Source: Glandiceps talaboti (taxonomy: Eukaryota; Hemichordata; Enteropneusta; Spengelidae). Taken from it: a DNA stretch of 64,000 bases. The position numbers were made by a program, and so were the translations under genes. The DNA lies in contig NC_135553.1 in assembly GCF_964340395.1 (NCBI RefSeq), forward strand, positions 15,401,501 through 15,465,500, read 5' to 3'. Positions 1-13,823 of the stretch are shown here, piece after piece (position 1 is the stretch's first letter; every line of letters begins with the position of its first letter). The notes beneath the pieces are model-generated. The model ran no database searches. It was not told the DNA's origin and saw nothing but the letters and a program-made list of their open reading frames with translations.

Positions 1-1029
1 ATATGTCAAAGACCTAACTTTAGCTTTTTTGAAATGGAGGCAAAGAAAGCAGACGACAAATGCAATTTTAGCCTGTGGATAATGGAGGATTGCAAACTAT
101 TCAGTATTTGATTTGATTATAACATTCGTACTAGATCATTTTATTATTTGACAAATGTCCTCTAGTGAGTTATCTACCAGTCCTGATGTAAGACTAAGAA
201 CAAGGGAGAGTAGGGGATATAATTTCAAATTAAATACCAATGAAAAGTATGAAAAATACCATTTGCCACTATACTTCTGCATCAAGACACATTTTCAACC
301 TTGTCTTTAATATTTTTGAAATGACGGAATATAAGACATTTTTGAAAAACAAATGATTAAAAAAAATATGGACAGTGTGTAAAATCGTACGGAAACAGAA
401 TGTGAAAGAACTCACCCAGAATCTGGTCTTCAGAGCCGTTGTTTGAATCTTGATCAGTCGGAAACAACTTAATATGTGTACAATTAAGTTGGTTGTTATC
501 TGTCGACAAAATATTAGAAAGAAAAGACATCAAATTGAGTCATCATCATTCACTAGATAAGTTTGATAAAAGGCATTCTTATGGTCACAGAATCCAAAGA
601 AGTTTGAGGTAATGGTATTAGTGTTTTAGTCACGTTTTCATCTCCGTTTTTCTTTCTTTTATTTTGTGTAGTTCTTATTATGTTGCCGAACATGTTCAGA
701 ATATGGATATTCGCCATCTATCTTTACATACACTCCACAATGTACGCTGTAGGGTCTTTTCGTGATATGAATTATGCAAGACCCGTCAACGAAATTCAGA
801 TATCTGCAGGGAAGTGAAAACAAACATAAATATATTTGCGAGTTACACTATATGTCCCAATGGTGACTGTTAAGTAAAAATAGCATTGTTGAAGAAATTA
901 ACACATTTCCAGGAATTTAAGAGTAATCTAAAGATCCCTTACTGGCATGTTGCCAATGGCTATGCCACATTGGCTTGCGGTAGCTGCATATCGCACTAGA
1001 CTGTTTGTTATATATTGGCAATAATGGTA
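1..1029. other. Non-coding, nothing recognised
   Basis: AT-rich single-copy-looking sequence. No coding exon, RNA gene or clear repeat was seen. It may be intron 1 of the CACNG-like gene whose first exon is at 23290..23497 on the minus strand, if that gene runs beyond the left edge. Confidence 0.4.
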
Positions 1030-1260
1030 TATCTCTTGATTGAATATTATGCCATGCACAAAGCAAGTCTTTGATGAGAAAATATGGACTATATACCCTG
1101 GTCGCTCTACGTCACGACAACCCGTGTCTACGTCACCGATTTGGTGGTGCAAGAAATAGGAGTCAATTTCCTTTATTTTAACCGTTCACGATTTTCATAT
1201 ATTTTACTAGTTGAGGCGTATTGACAGTATTTCCCAATATTTTTTCTATATTCAGTATAG
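1030..1260 (-). repeat. Dispersed repeat family A, copy 1
   Basis: This stretch shares an ordered set of motifs with 20210..20594 and 26010..26150. All three have a block of the type CTACGTCACGACAACCCGTG followed by TCTACGTCA/TTG, then a block containing CCAATATTTT and ATTCAG. A minus-strand reading frame of 74 codons covers it, and the copy at 20.2 kb has a similar frame (both read VDTGCR..V). The shared peptide reflects shared DNA and is not evidence of a gene. The family is unnamed here. Confidence 0.6.
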
Positions 1261-1820
1261 AATGTAAATCATTGTAAGTCGATCACAAAATCAAAGGAAG
1301 ATATTTTGCAAATCATCATAACTATTTCTATCAAGTCTGCATCATTTCAACAGAGATGTTGTGATTCTCATTAGCTTTCAGATCACGTACAAAGACATTT
1401 TGTTCCAAGTGAATGAACTAACAGAGCTATTGGCAAGTGAGGACACAGACTGATGCTGTTCCGGATCAATGATTTAAGCGTACACAACAACTGCAACAGA
1501 ATATGAAATAGTGGTCCAAACTAAGCCATGCACAATCTGTACTTGGGTGTAGTATGTATCATCACGTCATACTTCGCAGAGTCGAATAAAGAAAGACCCT
1601 GGCTGGGTTACGACTTGAAGCCTGACAACTATATTGTAATTACGCAAGTAGTATTACAAAACAGAAAGGCATTTTTGATATTAAAAAAAGTGAAATCTTA
1701 AAACACCTCTAACAGCATCGTATCTGACTTTCCTATAAAACAGCCATTTCATCTACCTCATCATAACAGTATGTCACAAATTTATTTTCATATTGGTTCA
1801 TGGTCCCATGAATCAATTTA
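1261..1820. other. Non-coding, nothing recognised
   Basis: AT-rich sequence with stops in all frames. No repeat or splice-bounded exon was noticed. Confidence 0.4.
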
Positions 1821-2008
1821 TGACAGCACTTCAGACACGCCGAATCATTGCAGATGGAAACAAAATACAAGTAATCGTGATACACTGTTTCTACCTGGCC
1901 AGTTGCAGTAGACTGTATGCAACTTTAATATACATTTCAATGACTTCAGTGCTACAATTACTTACGTTTTGTTTCATTTGCAAAGCTTAGGCGTGTCTGA
2001 GATGTTGT
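1821..2008. mobile_element. MITE-like family B, copy 1
   Basis: A short element with inverted ends. CAGACACGCC near the left end is matched by GGCGTGTCTG near the right end. The interior is recognisably the same as 30276..30498: both contain GAAACAAAATACAAGTA or AAAACAAAATACAAGTA, GATACACTGTT, a GACTTCAGTG/GTCTTCAGTG block and GCTACAATTACTT. It encodes nothing, as expected for a non-autonomous element. The target site was not identified. Confidence 0.55.
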
Positions 2009-2721
2009 TATTATCTTCCGCCATGAACCAAGAAACATATAATTGTGTGACATACACTGTTTCGGTGAGGTTAGATGAAATTGACTAAGTATCAAACAGA
2101 CACCAGTCGACTTTTGATAACTTACTCGTCAGACGAATACGATGACCTATACTGTATTCAGCAGACTATGTACACCGTCGTGCAATAATTTGCATACTAC
2201 GTTCAACCTACCGAGTTTGCTAACCAAAGCTAATGCAGAGAAATTGGACTCTTAACTTCTATCAATATTGTGATTGCAATAAATGAAGAATATGCAAGTT
2301 GAAATACAATAAAAAGCTCTTCCATGGAGGACTATTGCAAACTGAGTTGATCTGGCGCTTTGATATCATCTTCCATGGAAAATGCAAAGTGATGGATATT
2401 TTCCAAATTGACGGTCACTTTTTTTAGGTACGTTTTCATACAATAAATACACTTAACGATCGTAACAAAGGACAGCCGAAGGGTCAGAATGAAGTCTCGT
2501 AACTAACGAGCTGTAAACTCTTTTAAAATGGCTGAAACCATTACGGTTATAGTCTTCATTAACATTCAAAACACACTAGTAGGTTACCTAGGTTACCCTA
2601 CAACATAAAGGGGAACATGGACAGCGAGTTTAATGTATTTAGCAGTATCGATTTTGTCTTGGTATTGATTACAATTGGAAAGTGATGGTTACTTATAAGT
2701 CATTCGAGAATTTTTATAATA
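2009..2721. other. Non-coding, nothing recognised
   Basis: AT-rich, with no exon, RNA gene or repeat family recognised. Confidence 0.4.
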
Positions 2722-2799
2722 ACGCCGCCAACGCCACCGCCGCCACCACCACCACCACCACCACCACCACCACCACCACCACCACCACCACCACCACAA

Positions 2800-2830
<31 letters not shown>
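2722..2830. repeat. (CCA)n then (CAA)n microsatellite
   Basis: A trinucleotide run starts as a CGCCAC mixture, becomes pure CCA to about 2797, then pure CAA to 2830. A single C-to-A change separates the two units. Confidence 0.97.
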
Positions 2831-3841
2831 TATATGATAGTTCTTATATATATTTCACTGAATGCTCAAAGCAACTTACAATCATTACACCTAGCACAGA
2901 CCCATACCGGCACAACGGCCTTTATATTTCCTCACCGTTAAGTCCCTGAGGGCATACACTTCATAGTAGCTTCTGTAGGCGCAGAGGTAGGATAATTTAA
3001 ATTATTCACATTACCACCTCCAGGCCCTTAATCATTACAACAGAGTTGACTGAGGCACAATATTAATTCAAATCTCGCCCACATTATGTTTTAGTTCACA
3101 AACAAATTACTTATGCCTCTACAACTAATCATTATGTTTTATGCCTTCTTCTGCCCTTTCTCCCAACTTTTTTCCTACGTGGCATTTATGATGGTGGGGC
3201 AGGTAATAATCTCGGATACTCACAGTATAACACACAGCCAAGGTATTTATAGAGTTCAACACTTTCCGATTCAAATGAAATCGAGGACGAATACCATTCC
3301 CTATTGAAATGTGGCTCTAGATCTGTTGCATACCTTAGGTCAATACAAGCCCCGCAATACTTCTAATGAGCCGCTATCTTTTGAAATATTTACTCAATTG
3401 TTATCATCTGACCAATTACAGAGACTTGCAGCCTTTATTTATTACTCAGGACAGAAGCAAATAATTCAATGGAACTGTAACATATTTTTGGTACTATAAA
3501 ACTAACGCCACCAAAGTTATAGTATTTCCCATCTCCATCTGTCTTGTCATGTTTTGTGTTCTTGGTGAGCATTTACTGCCTCAAGATTATATTATGCTAC
3601 CTCTAATTTCGAGCGACAACGGTTAAAAGATAGACAGTTTTTGACAGATAGATCCTGACAAGGTTAATCTAAAGTTGATGCTTAAGTAGAATTAAACACT
3701 GTTGTATCGCCGCATAATCTGATTTAATATGCAGTGTACTTTCGTTATTGTAACAGGAACTAGAAAGTTGGATAACATGCAGATGTAAAACTGTCAAACT
3801 GAACAATTTCACGTTAAAAGTTGGTTCTTGGTAGTTGTGCG

Positions 3842-3844
<3 letters not shown>
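2831..3844. other. Non-coding, nothing recognised
   Basis: Several 60-codon frames exist (for example at 3113..3307 and 3311..3499), but none shows a family signature or a splice-bounded exon. They are about the length expected by chance in this much AT-rich DNA. Confidence 0.4.

Positions 3845-3926
<82 letters not shown>
3845..3926. repeat. (TA)n microsatellite
   Basis: An uninterrupted TA dinucleotide run of about 80 bases. Confidence 0.98.
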
Positions 3927-3928
<2 letters not shown>

Positions 3929-3978
3929 CAGGATATAATTATCGGCATTACTAGCGTATACTCATAAAAACGCATTAA

Positions 3979-4222
3979 TATAATAAACTTTATTCATCCA
4001 AATGAATTTGAATGGTTACCACAAGGGCAGCGCCCTTGAGCCGAGGAAAACCAGAGTACCCGGGGTAAACCTGCATTGTTTGGAAGGGTCAAACTGAGCA
4101 TCACCTTTCTTACCTGGTTAAAATTTAAATTAAACCCAGCCGAAACATGGTGGGTCCGAACCCAGACTGCAGAGGTAAGAGGCGTGCGAGCTAACCGCTC
4201 TCCCATCGACAAACCCAATGCG
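3979..4222 (-). mobile_element. tRNA-derived SINE with Deu-like core
   Basis: Read on the minus strand, this starts with a tRNA-like head. An A-box-like GGAGAGCGGTTAGCTCG (about 4190..4206) is followed by the B-box GGGTTCGGACCC (4152..4163), the two polymerase III promoter boxes. The body then carries ACCCCGGGTACTCTGG followed by TTTTCCTCGG (about 4040..4065), which resembles the conserved core of Deu-domain SINEs. Near the tail the hairpin AAGGGCAGCGCCCTT (4022..4036) precedes an AT-rich end with GAATAAAGTTTATTA. The 74-codon minus-strand frame and 64-codon plus-strand frame over it are accidental. The tRNA head and B box are clear, and the Deu assignment is from memory of the motif. Confidence 0.75.
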
Positions 4223-4939
4223 CAAAGATCATCATATACAGAGAAGTTAAATGGAACGACCCCTGAATAGGCTCACATCACGTATTTTGAATACTGGGTC
4301 ATTCAGTTGACAAAGTGTGAAGAGTGCAGTCGAAATGGCAGGTAAAGATTTTCAAGTGTAAGTTTGCAAAAAAATTTAATTCGGTACAATGGTTTACCAA
4401 CACAGATAAATTTCCATCTGAAGAGAAGCCAGCTCATCATCTTCTGACATGCAATCAAATTGATTCACAAGGTTCCGGCCTATAGATTACAGGAACGTTT
4501 CACCAATTTCATTTCATTAAACAAAATTCTGAGTGAGTTACTTTCGATATGTCTTTCTACATTATATATATGTAGCGATGGAATATAGTGTATTTTCTAC
4601 CGACACTTCATTTATAATAGTACTATAACGTCAATGATTATACCGTACATGGATTTAATTTACGTTATGTGGATGTCGGTACGAAAAGGTTATATAGCAG
4701 ATCATCACGAACGTATGTATTCGCCTTGCTTCTTTGCTCGTTGAGTTGACCCTTGTGAATCGATGTGTTATTTGTCACGTTTCGGCTGTCAATCCTGAAT
4801 GCTAACAACATTGGTAAACTCAAGGCTCAGTAATTGGGCTTGCAAATTTTCACGTTCAATCAAGATTGCGTGTCTATATTCAAAGTGGAGAACATGTTTC
4901 TTGCCTCCACAGGCAAACACAGGAAATTAAACTTAAACT
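4223..4939. other. Non-coding, nothing recognised
   Basis: AT-rich, with no feature supported. Confidence 0.4.
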
Positions 4940-5130
4940 TTGAATTTCAGAATCCAATATGGCCGCCTAATACTGTGTTAACTCTATGGGAAATAACAGA
5001 TTGAAGATTTCCTTGAAAACAAGATGGTCAATTTCCACATTTCTTTTATTATTGCAGAAGGACATGGAGCAATCTTCATATGGCAAGTATGGGAGTTTTT
5101 AAGAACTGTTATTTAGCCGTATGATATGAA
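4940..5130. repeat. Dispersed repeat family E, copy 1
   Basis: Same order of motifs as 32051..32240: AGAATCCAATATGGCCGCC, AATACTGT, GGAAATAA, ATTTCTTTTATTATT, GGACA, ATATGGCAA and AAGAACT. The two copies have diverged by substitutions and small indels. No reading frame is shared. Confidence 0.65.
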
Positions 5131-7420
5131 GTTGTTGCTGGACGTCTTAAGCGCACTTTACAACTTTGAGAACTATCTTATCTACGTTTTTCAACACCTC
5201 TTTTAATATACATGTAATAATGTTTCATGCTCAAGGTCTTTCTTGCTGACAGTCTTCGCAAATGCCTTCAATGTGGCCCTTGCTTTCATAAACTAACATC
5301 CTTTCTTAGCAGTTATACAGATGGTTCTCTTTGCTGAGGTGTGTATTTGAAATTGGACAAGTCTAAGACGTAACCAATAGTCGGCTGACACGAAGTGACA
5401 GATAGATTTCCTTTTATTTACATTTTGCGAAAGTGCCCTTTACAAAAGTGATAACACTTTATCAAAAGTGAAACACTTTCATACCGAAGTGTACACTCTC
5501 GAGATGTACTCTATTGAGAAGGCTGATGAAGGTTCTTCAAGGCGAGAGAGTTATTATAAAAACAAGGATTCAAATGGACAGCATTAACCAACACTTGGCA
5601 TAGTGGCAACGATCGAGTTGAGATACTACGCAAATATTCTAACATTCTGCAAACACCCACGAAAGTAGATGACATAATCACGTATCGCGATTTAAACCAA
5701 CGTGATGCAACTGAAAACTGCCCGTATCTCGACTAGTGTTAAGAGTATCAGAGCATTTCCAACTTAGTGATATCTTGATATCCAAAAGTACAAGCTATTT
5801 ATGCTTTGTATGTAGATACTTTATCACTTCATGACCACCTATTCGACTCGACCTTAAATCTGCTATTACAACCTTACATATGACGTATAACAGACTTTCT
5901 TGAAAAGAAGATAATTATAGTTAATATCATCGAAATTCCCTCAGTGTTACAAGTTTAAGCAGGTCCAATAGTTTCATATCAACCATAGATTCTAAAAAAA
6001 ACTTTGCATGTGTATAGAATATATAGCAATGGATTCAAATGTGAAAAGAAAAATGGGGGTCACCATATTTCCTGAAAAGCTAGAAATTGCCAAAAATCAC
6101 CAAAATCAGAAATTTCATACAATGCATACATTCTGAAATACATAAATATTTTTTTTTCAATATGTTTGCAGTTTATTTAATTTTTCATTCCATTTTGTTA
6201 CCCCACACTTATAGACTTAACAAACGTATCTGTTTCGGTGTTATTTTCAGAGTTCATAAAAATATAATTTTCTGTTCAAAATTCTGTATCATAGACAATT
6301 GGACAAAATGTACTAGAATTAACCATATATAATCTTAATCTAAACTCTCTGTTAATCGTACTTGCAGCTTTATTTATTGAACAAATAAACAAAAACCATA
6401 TAATCACCGTATTGTTTTTCATCCCATAATTAGAAAGCGAAATCCCCTTATTTCACGTGTAAACAGTGTTGTTAGTCGCATGCGGATGGCGCACACCGTG
6501 ATTGACCTTTGCCTTAATCATGACGTCATAGTATATTGCTCGTCTTGTTCTGTGCTACTTTGGCAAGTTTCATCTCAGTCTTACAGAAAATAAGTAGGAT
6601 AACGCAAACTTAACAGGTCACAATTATTAATTGCTTAAATTTCAAATAATATTTTCCATGCTATTCGACCGTCGCTCACATTATTTTACAAACTGCAGTG
6701 AACAGTTTCGATTCACTTTTTGGGTTGTTTTCTTTGGAGAAATGATTAAGAATTTTGTTTTTCAATCATTAGAAAACAATTTGCATTTTAAAAAAGGGGT
6801 GTTGTTGGGATTTCATTTTTTGTCTATTAATCGTGACATGTACTATCGATTGCATGTTCATTTCTTTTGTATACATGTAATCTGATTATAACCGCCGTTT
6901 CGTGAAAGAAATAGTCAGCAATACACGTCGGGTTCTATATTTCGACGTTATTGAATTACAAATATTTATTATGGCAGTAATGGTTTGAATGAAAGTGTCT
7001 AAAGTCTTAACTTGGTGTTATTTGGAACATGTGTAGGTGTGTGTACACGGCACTGTGTTTTCGCGGTGTACACACTGTGGAGTTTATGCGTGTGTCGTCG
7101 TAGACACTGGAAAGCAAACAATCCCGCACATTATACGGCAATACATATACAACCTTTTTTACATCCCAATATATTCATTGTTTCTCCTACATGTTGAAAA
7201 ACTACCTTTTGTAGAAACCAGAACAATTGACAGAAGAGTATAGTTAATATGTTGTTCCTAACAAATGCGTCGTGCGCAGAACAATGCGCAATGCAAAACG
7301 CATGGACGTCATTAATGGGCAAGATGTTGTAGGCTATAGGCGCTTTTTGTACACATAAAATGTGATACTTTTACTTTATATAATTTCACCCATACAAGAT
7401 TTGAAGTAATCAACCCCCCC
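5131..7420. other. Non-coding, nothing recognised
   Basis: Over 2 kb of AT-rich sequence. Frames of 60-84 codons (6087..6332, 6631..6885, 7012..7243) have no recognisable domain and the composition expected of non-coding DNA. Confidence 0.4.

Positions 7421-7477
<57 letters not shown>
7421..7477. repeat. (CA)n microsatellite
   Basis: A CA dinucleotide run of about 28 units, preceded by a short C tract. Confidence 0.98.
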
Positions 7478-7478
<1 letters not shown>

Positions 7479-8032
7479 TCAATCCATTCTGTAATTAACA
7501 AAATACTGTGTATACCGTATACAGATATGATATGTAAGCCATTCGTGCAGAAGAAAAGTTATTTGGTGCAGGTCATGCCAAACACACTGAAAACACATAA
7601 TCCTGCTATTTGAATGTCATAGTGTCAAATATAGCCCCCTTAATAAAAATTAACTCTTTATTGTATATGTACAGATTAACCTACCCTCTCAGACGGCCAA
7701 TATATTTGTATGTAAATGGAGTGCATATGGCACAGAGGGCGTCTAATTGTCTGCAATATTCTAGGTCAAACCAGGATAGTGAAAGATTATCGATTATATT
7801 GACCATTATCTTTAACAAAATTTCAAAAATGGCATTAAAAGAGCGTCAAAGTGTCTAACCTAGTGGAGGCCAAATTAAGGGCCATTATTTGTCATTTTCT
7901 CCCCATATTATCCCCAACTTAACTTATTTGAAGAACAGTCTCGATTACAGAGCTGGTTGAAATTGTAGAATACATAAAGTTGGTATCATTTCCTCGTAGA
8001 ATATCGTAACTATTAGAAAGTGTATACTATAT
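7478..8032. other. Non-coding, nothing recognised
   Basis: AT-rich, with one 82-codon plus-strand frame (7610..7858) that shows no family signature. Confidence 0.4.
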
Positions 8033-8265
8033 AATATATTATATTATATTATATTATATTATATTATAATATATTATATTATATTATATTATATTATATT
8101 ATATTATATTATATTATATTATATTATGTTACATTATATTATATTATATCATATCATATCATATCATATCATATCATATATCATATCATGTCATGTCATG
8201 TCATGTCATGTCATGTCATGTCATGTCATGTCATGTCATGTCATATTATATTATATCATATATTG
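8033..8265. repeat. Compound pentanucleotide satellite
   Basis: Five-base units change in blocks along the array. They run ATATT (to about 8145), then ATATC (about 8148-8185), then ATGTC (about 8186-8243), then back to ATATT/ATATC. Each block differs from its neighbour by one base. Confidence 0.95.
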
Positions 8266-9911
8266 TTACATTACATAATAATAAATGACATGTCATATCT
8301 GGTATTATCAAGACAGAATTTCTTTCTACATTATCTCACACAGTATACAATTGTCTTAACCTAATGCTTTCAAATCTCAAATTGCCCTTAATAGTCATAT
8401 CACCCAAAACATTCTATTTATTGTACGGTATAACCTTCTTACCTTAACCTTCCTTACATAGAAAAGATTAAAGATAACGACGTACTCAAATGTAGCCATA
8501 TGGATGATATCTGATGTAGGCGTCTGTTAATGATACTATAGACACAAGGACACCAGACAAATTTGAAAAGCTAATGTCCAAAATAATAAACAATCCCGTT
8601 TATGGTACAACTGGGCATTCGTTTCTCACCAGGAAAAAACTCCTTTATAAAGTCATTACTGAAACTCACTGCTAGCTTCGTCTTAGCATATCCTTTGGAT
8701 GTATAGAACAAACCCTCTAAGATATAATCAGCCCACGGAGACATGTAGCATGTATGAACATATAACCACTGTATGAATTATCAAATCTGTAATCTAACTG
8801 TGAAGTAATATTAAGGTTATATTGCATGGTGGGACAACGAATATCAAAAATGACACTTGCCGTTAGTTACAAGTATAGTTAGTTTATGGAAACACAGTAT
8901 AATAACAGTAAGCAGTCCGCGCATATTTTAAGGCAGGACTGATTGCTGTCCCTCAATCTGATAAGAGCGTTATGAAATACTCTGTTAGAATTGCTTCAGT
9001 CATACATACTAAGCAGTAAATACCCAGTATTGGCCTACAGATGAGGACTGGGGTTATAGATACATTGATTAGAGAGGTCTTCTAGATAGACAATATGATA
9101 GACGATCATGGTCGCTTCAAAGGTAATAACAAATGGTCTCATATTAGTATGTTTATAATCTATACAGTAATATATGTCAGTAAACACATTTGGCATTAAA
9201 CATCACTTAAGTTGTAAAACCAACAGCGTTATCTTTCTAATCTCTAGCAAACTCTGTAGGGGAAAGAAATGCAACGGGAGATACGAGGAATGTTCTTTAA
9301 AACAAAAACACGTTTTCACCTGCCTGACTATATACATACGAAATTAGCACTGGATTTGAATCATACCGTTACAGTAGTAACTGCTATGATTACACGTAGA
9401 TAATTATTTAGTAAGCTACACGAGGTATTGCAACACTGGCTGAAATATAATAAAACTGAATACCATATAACGTAACCGTCGTTTGTAAAGCAAACACTGA
9501 CGGAACTAGAATGTAGCGAAATATAAAACGAGATCGGAATTACAACAAATCAACCACATCATCTCGTTTCCATAGTGATCGTTAACTGATCTCTGAGCAA
9601 TTCTTGTTGTTGATGAGATATCAGTTTCAATAACCCTGTCCTTTAACAGGTCGGCTATATTTCAAACACTTGTAATAACTAATATCTGAAATATCAGTTA
9701 TTACATATACGTAGAATAATGGAATATTTTTTCGATATGCTCAGAATAGATACCTTATTCTGACTAAGCAAATAATCATATAATAGTAACGAAAACAGAC
9801 TTCACTGTCCAACGAAATGACTTTTTCAGCATGCCTCGTGCAAACATTTTTCATGCCCTGCTGTATTCAAATGTACTCCCTGCAACTCTCTCACTCATAC
9901 ACTTCTATCTT
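8266..9911. other. Non-coding, nothing recognised
   Basis: About 1.6 kb of AT-rich sequence with no exon, RNA gene or repeat recognised. Confidence 0.4.
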
Positions 9912-10108
<197 letters not shown>

Positions 10109-12105
10109 TGAATATCACAATACATACGACGAATATCTTTCGGTAATGGGGCAAGGTGATTTCTGTGGTTGGTCTGCAAACCCATGACAAAATAACAAAA
10201 CCCAAGCCTTTTGCTTTTCTAATCTATAATATTAAGTAGACGCCTATGGAGATTATATCAAGACTCGTATAATGCACAATGTATCAAGGCTGAATTGTAT
10301 TCATTGGGATTAAACAGCTACTATACTTATATGAGCTGAGAAATTAAAGTAAGTAAGTGCCACATTTTTAACAGATTTGACAGCCAAAAGTATGTATAAT
10401 CAGCTCTTCAAAGCTAAACGGCTGTTAAACTCGTAAATCTAACAACCACTTACCGACCTACATGTATATTTCATCACCGATGTTAAAGTATGCTAACAAG
10501 GTGACACTTCTCAGATGAAGTTATATGCAAATTAGTGACTCTAGAGATTATGTGTTTACTACTACAATACTAGTTGACTACGTTTATATTTTCTAAAGTA
10601 ATCTTCAGACACACTTGAGGCAGGTACTAGATAAACTACTTTAAGGATATTCAATATCTCTCAGACCACTTTGACAATATCCTGTTGCCGTTTGAATTTG
10701 CCGTGAATTTATAGTGAAATTTACATAAGAAGCCAATGAGGCTTTGTAATTTTTTCAAGACTTTTCTGGTTATCAAAACAAACTTTAGAGTGATTACTTG
10801 ATAAAGTGGCAATTGTCTACAACATGTATACTGTAAAGGTATTTACGTATATCTAACCTAGATCCGTCCATGAACAATTTCAAACTGTGTACTTTTTTGG
10901 AAGTAGGTTACTATACCATGAATATTTCGTTTGTCCGTGAACAGACAATACTTCTCATAGGGTTCCTGTCTAAGAGCTTTATACAATGTGAAGCAATGGA
11001 TTTTGGTTAGCAATTTACCAGATATACTTAAAATTACTGAAAATGTAACATTTAAAATTAACTATGCAGTGTGTGGTATTATATACTTTGTTTTTAAAAG
11101 AACAGCAGGATCAATGATAAGCTTAGTACGTTCATCTGTGGAAAAATGTGTACACTTTCAGCAAATCAGTTCTGAGTTGTAAAATACAATGTAGATTTAG
11201 GCACACATAATATGGAAGGAGAAACAATTGTTGTAGCAGTCCGGGTGACAGATTGATAAACTATGGTTAGCCAAGGTTGAATAAAGATATTCAATATGCT
11301 AATTGGCCATTTGATATGTACAGTTAATAACATACGTTTGTTTTAAATGTAATTATTGTCAACTAGCAACGACGGGATATCTATTCTTCTCAAATTGATT
11401 GATGGTCGTTGGGGAAATTACCTGAAATGGCATACACATAAAAAATACTATATTCCCTTATCCATTACCACCAATGATATAAAATTGATGTTTGTCATCA
11501 GTGAATATGAATGTATTCATTTAAAATAAATTAAGCCTAGCTGAAAATAAAATTGCTACTTCTTTGATGTAATGTATCTAGCTTGTACTCAATAACCAAG
11601 GGAATATCGCACACTGTCCATTTGGTAACGATGCATAGATTAATCATTGTTACTGCGCTTTACTAAATTAAGTAATTATTCTTGCTTGAATCACAAATCC
11701 TCTCCGAATTTGCGTATTTCAGTGCCCGAAAGTATCATGCTATGGGGGGAAAAAAAGGCTTAACTGTTTTCCTAATTTCCATTTGCGTTTTATTGCCGTT
11801 GGCATATTAGTTTTTTACTTTCATTAATCATGACTCGTAAATGTGAAAAATCATACGATAAGAAAGATATACTTTTGAAAATGCAAAGTTCAGCAGTCTT
11901 GCCCTTCAGACATAATATCGCCATTTAGGATGCACATACCATTTCCTCTATCATAATTCATTAATTTTCGATTAGCAGGAGACATATTACATCGTACTCG
12001 CACGCACGTTGACTCACAATTGATGATGAGGGAAACTATTTCAATTGCATGTTATTCACCGCCAAAAGTGTACCGATATTCTATAGGCATGTAATCTATT
12101 CAAAT
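10109..12105. other. Non-coding, nothing recognised
   Basis: About 2 kb of AT-rich sequence with no supported feature. Confidence 0.4.
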
Positions 12106-12348
<243 letters not shown>

Positions 12349-13660
12349 CATAGAGCGTAAGAGAGAAACAGAGATGGAGACAGGGGGACACACAGAGCTC
12401 CCAGAGACAAAAACGAAGGGACCGACACACAGATAAATTGATGAATTACATCAATCCGACCGAGTAAACTAACACACATGTTGATAGACTGGTATTTAGT
12501 TAATCAATCACTTGGTCAGCCAGGCAGGATGACAGGCATAGACTTAGACTTATATAAAGACACGAGAAAGGCAAAGAAACCTACTGTATTAGATTCATAG
12601 ACAGCGGCAGGAACAATACAGATAACAGATAATTTGACATTTGGATTTGCAGAACATGATGTTTGGAGGAAAATGGTATCTACTAATTGTACTCTTGAGT
12701 TTTGTTAATTCCTTTGATGGGTAAAATTGTGAGTAGCTACTTAGTTTATTTGCAGTGAATGCAAATGTATGTATATCAAAATAACGAATTCAAGTACTGC
12801 TGTTCTTGTTAATTAGTGATTTGTCTAGAATGTCTGTTATGTTCAACCTTACGGTACCCACACCTGCCAATGCAATGGAATATCTTTTATTGCCGATCGG
12901 AATTTCCTAGAAATTGTAGCATTAAAGAATTGACCCAGATATTTTCATAAAATGGTATGCCCCATCGACTCCGCACCTGCCTACACTCTTGGGGTATTTT
13001 AAAGATCGACATTTAGCTACAAATGTAGCTAATAGGAGAGAAACAACTGCACGAATCAGTACAGTACTGGGACAAGACTTCGTGAACTTACCTTTCTAAA
13101 TGACGAATGCACACTCTGCGCTTTCATAAAACTATTCGCCCGGGACATATTACAACAAACTTATGTGGAATTCTCGAGTGTGGATGTTAATGGCAGCGAA
13201 AAATAGACCTGCTTATCTTTGTTGTATTACGAAAGTAAACCGAACGACGTCACATAACCACATTTCGAATTTGACCAGTCATTCTATTCGTATGGTTCGT
13301 ATACGAATAATACATGATATGGTATTATTACTATGGCAGTTGTAGAAATTAAGCGACACTTTGGAGATTTCCTCGGCAGAATAAAAAAGACAGTAATATA
13401 CGTATCACTCGTTCAGTAAAAATTCATAAGCAGTATACTAGAATCTATTTTATTACCTTCTTAAATAACGATAGCTTGAAAGCTTTCCGACTTGGTTGAT
13501 AAAAAACCCTCCTTCCCTTATTCACATAACTGCAAACCAAATAAAGATGTACTTTTCATGAAAGTACATTATGATACTCCTTGTGGGAGTTAAATGTCTT
13601 TTTTTTCTCTCTCTTTTTTTATATATGTTCATTTTTGTCGAGATTTATCCTGACAAGCTG
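12349..13660. other. Non-coding, nothing recognised
   Basis: No exon, RNA gene or repeat recognised. A short stretch near 12855..12898 has splice-like borders on the minus strand but is only 44 bases and shows no homology I recognise. Confidence 0.35.
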
Positions 13661-13823
13661 TTGTTGATTGATTGATTGATTGATTGATTGATTTATGCGG
13701 TTTTTTGCTTCTTTGTTTGTTTGTTTGCTTGCTTGTTTTTTGTTTGTTTGTTTGTTTGTTTGTTTGTTTGTTTGTTTGTTTGTTTGTTTGTTTGTTTGTT
13801 TGTTTGTTTGTTTGTTTGTTTGT
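13661..13823. repeat. (TTGA)n and (TTTG)n arrays
   Basis: A short TTGA run (about 13662..13691) is followed by an interrupted then pure TTTG run (13711..13823). The frames reading KQTN or FVCL are repeat translations. Confidence 0.96.

Noticed and set aside
928-1152. 74-codon minus-strand frame resembling one at 20189..20395
   Set aside because: The peptide similarity (VDTGCR..V) comes from both lying in dispersed repeat family A, not from a conserved gene.
3994-4270. Overlapping frames and a possible tRNA gene
   Set aside because: The A and B boxes belong to the head of a SINE. The anticodon arm and acceptor stem of a functional tRNA are not formed, and the body and AT-rich tail follow.
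12855-12898. Possible exon of the left CACNG-like gene on the minus strand
   Set aside because: AG and GT borders exist but the piece is only 44 bases, not the expected 84 or 141, and its peptide lacks the cysteine or FP..S pattern.
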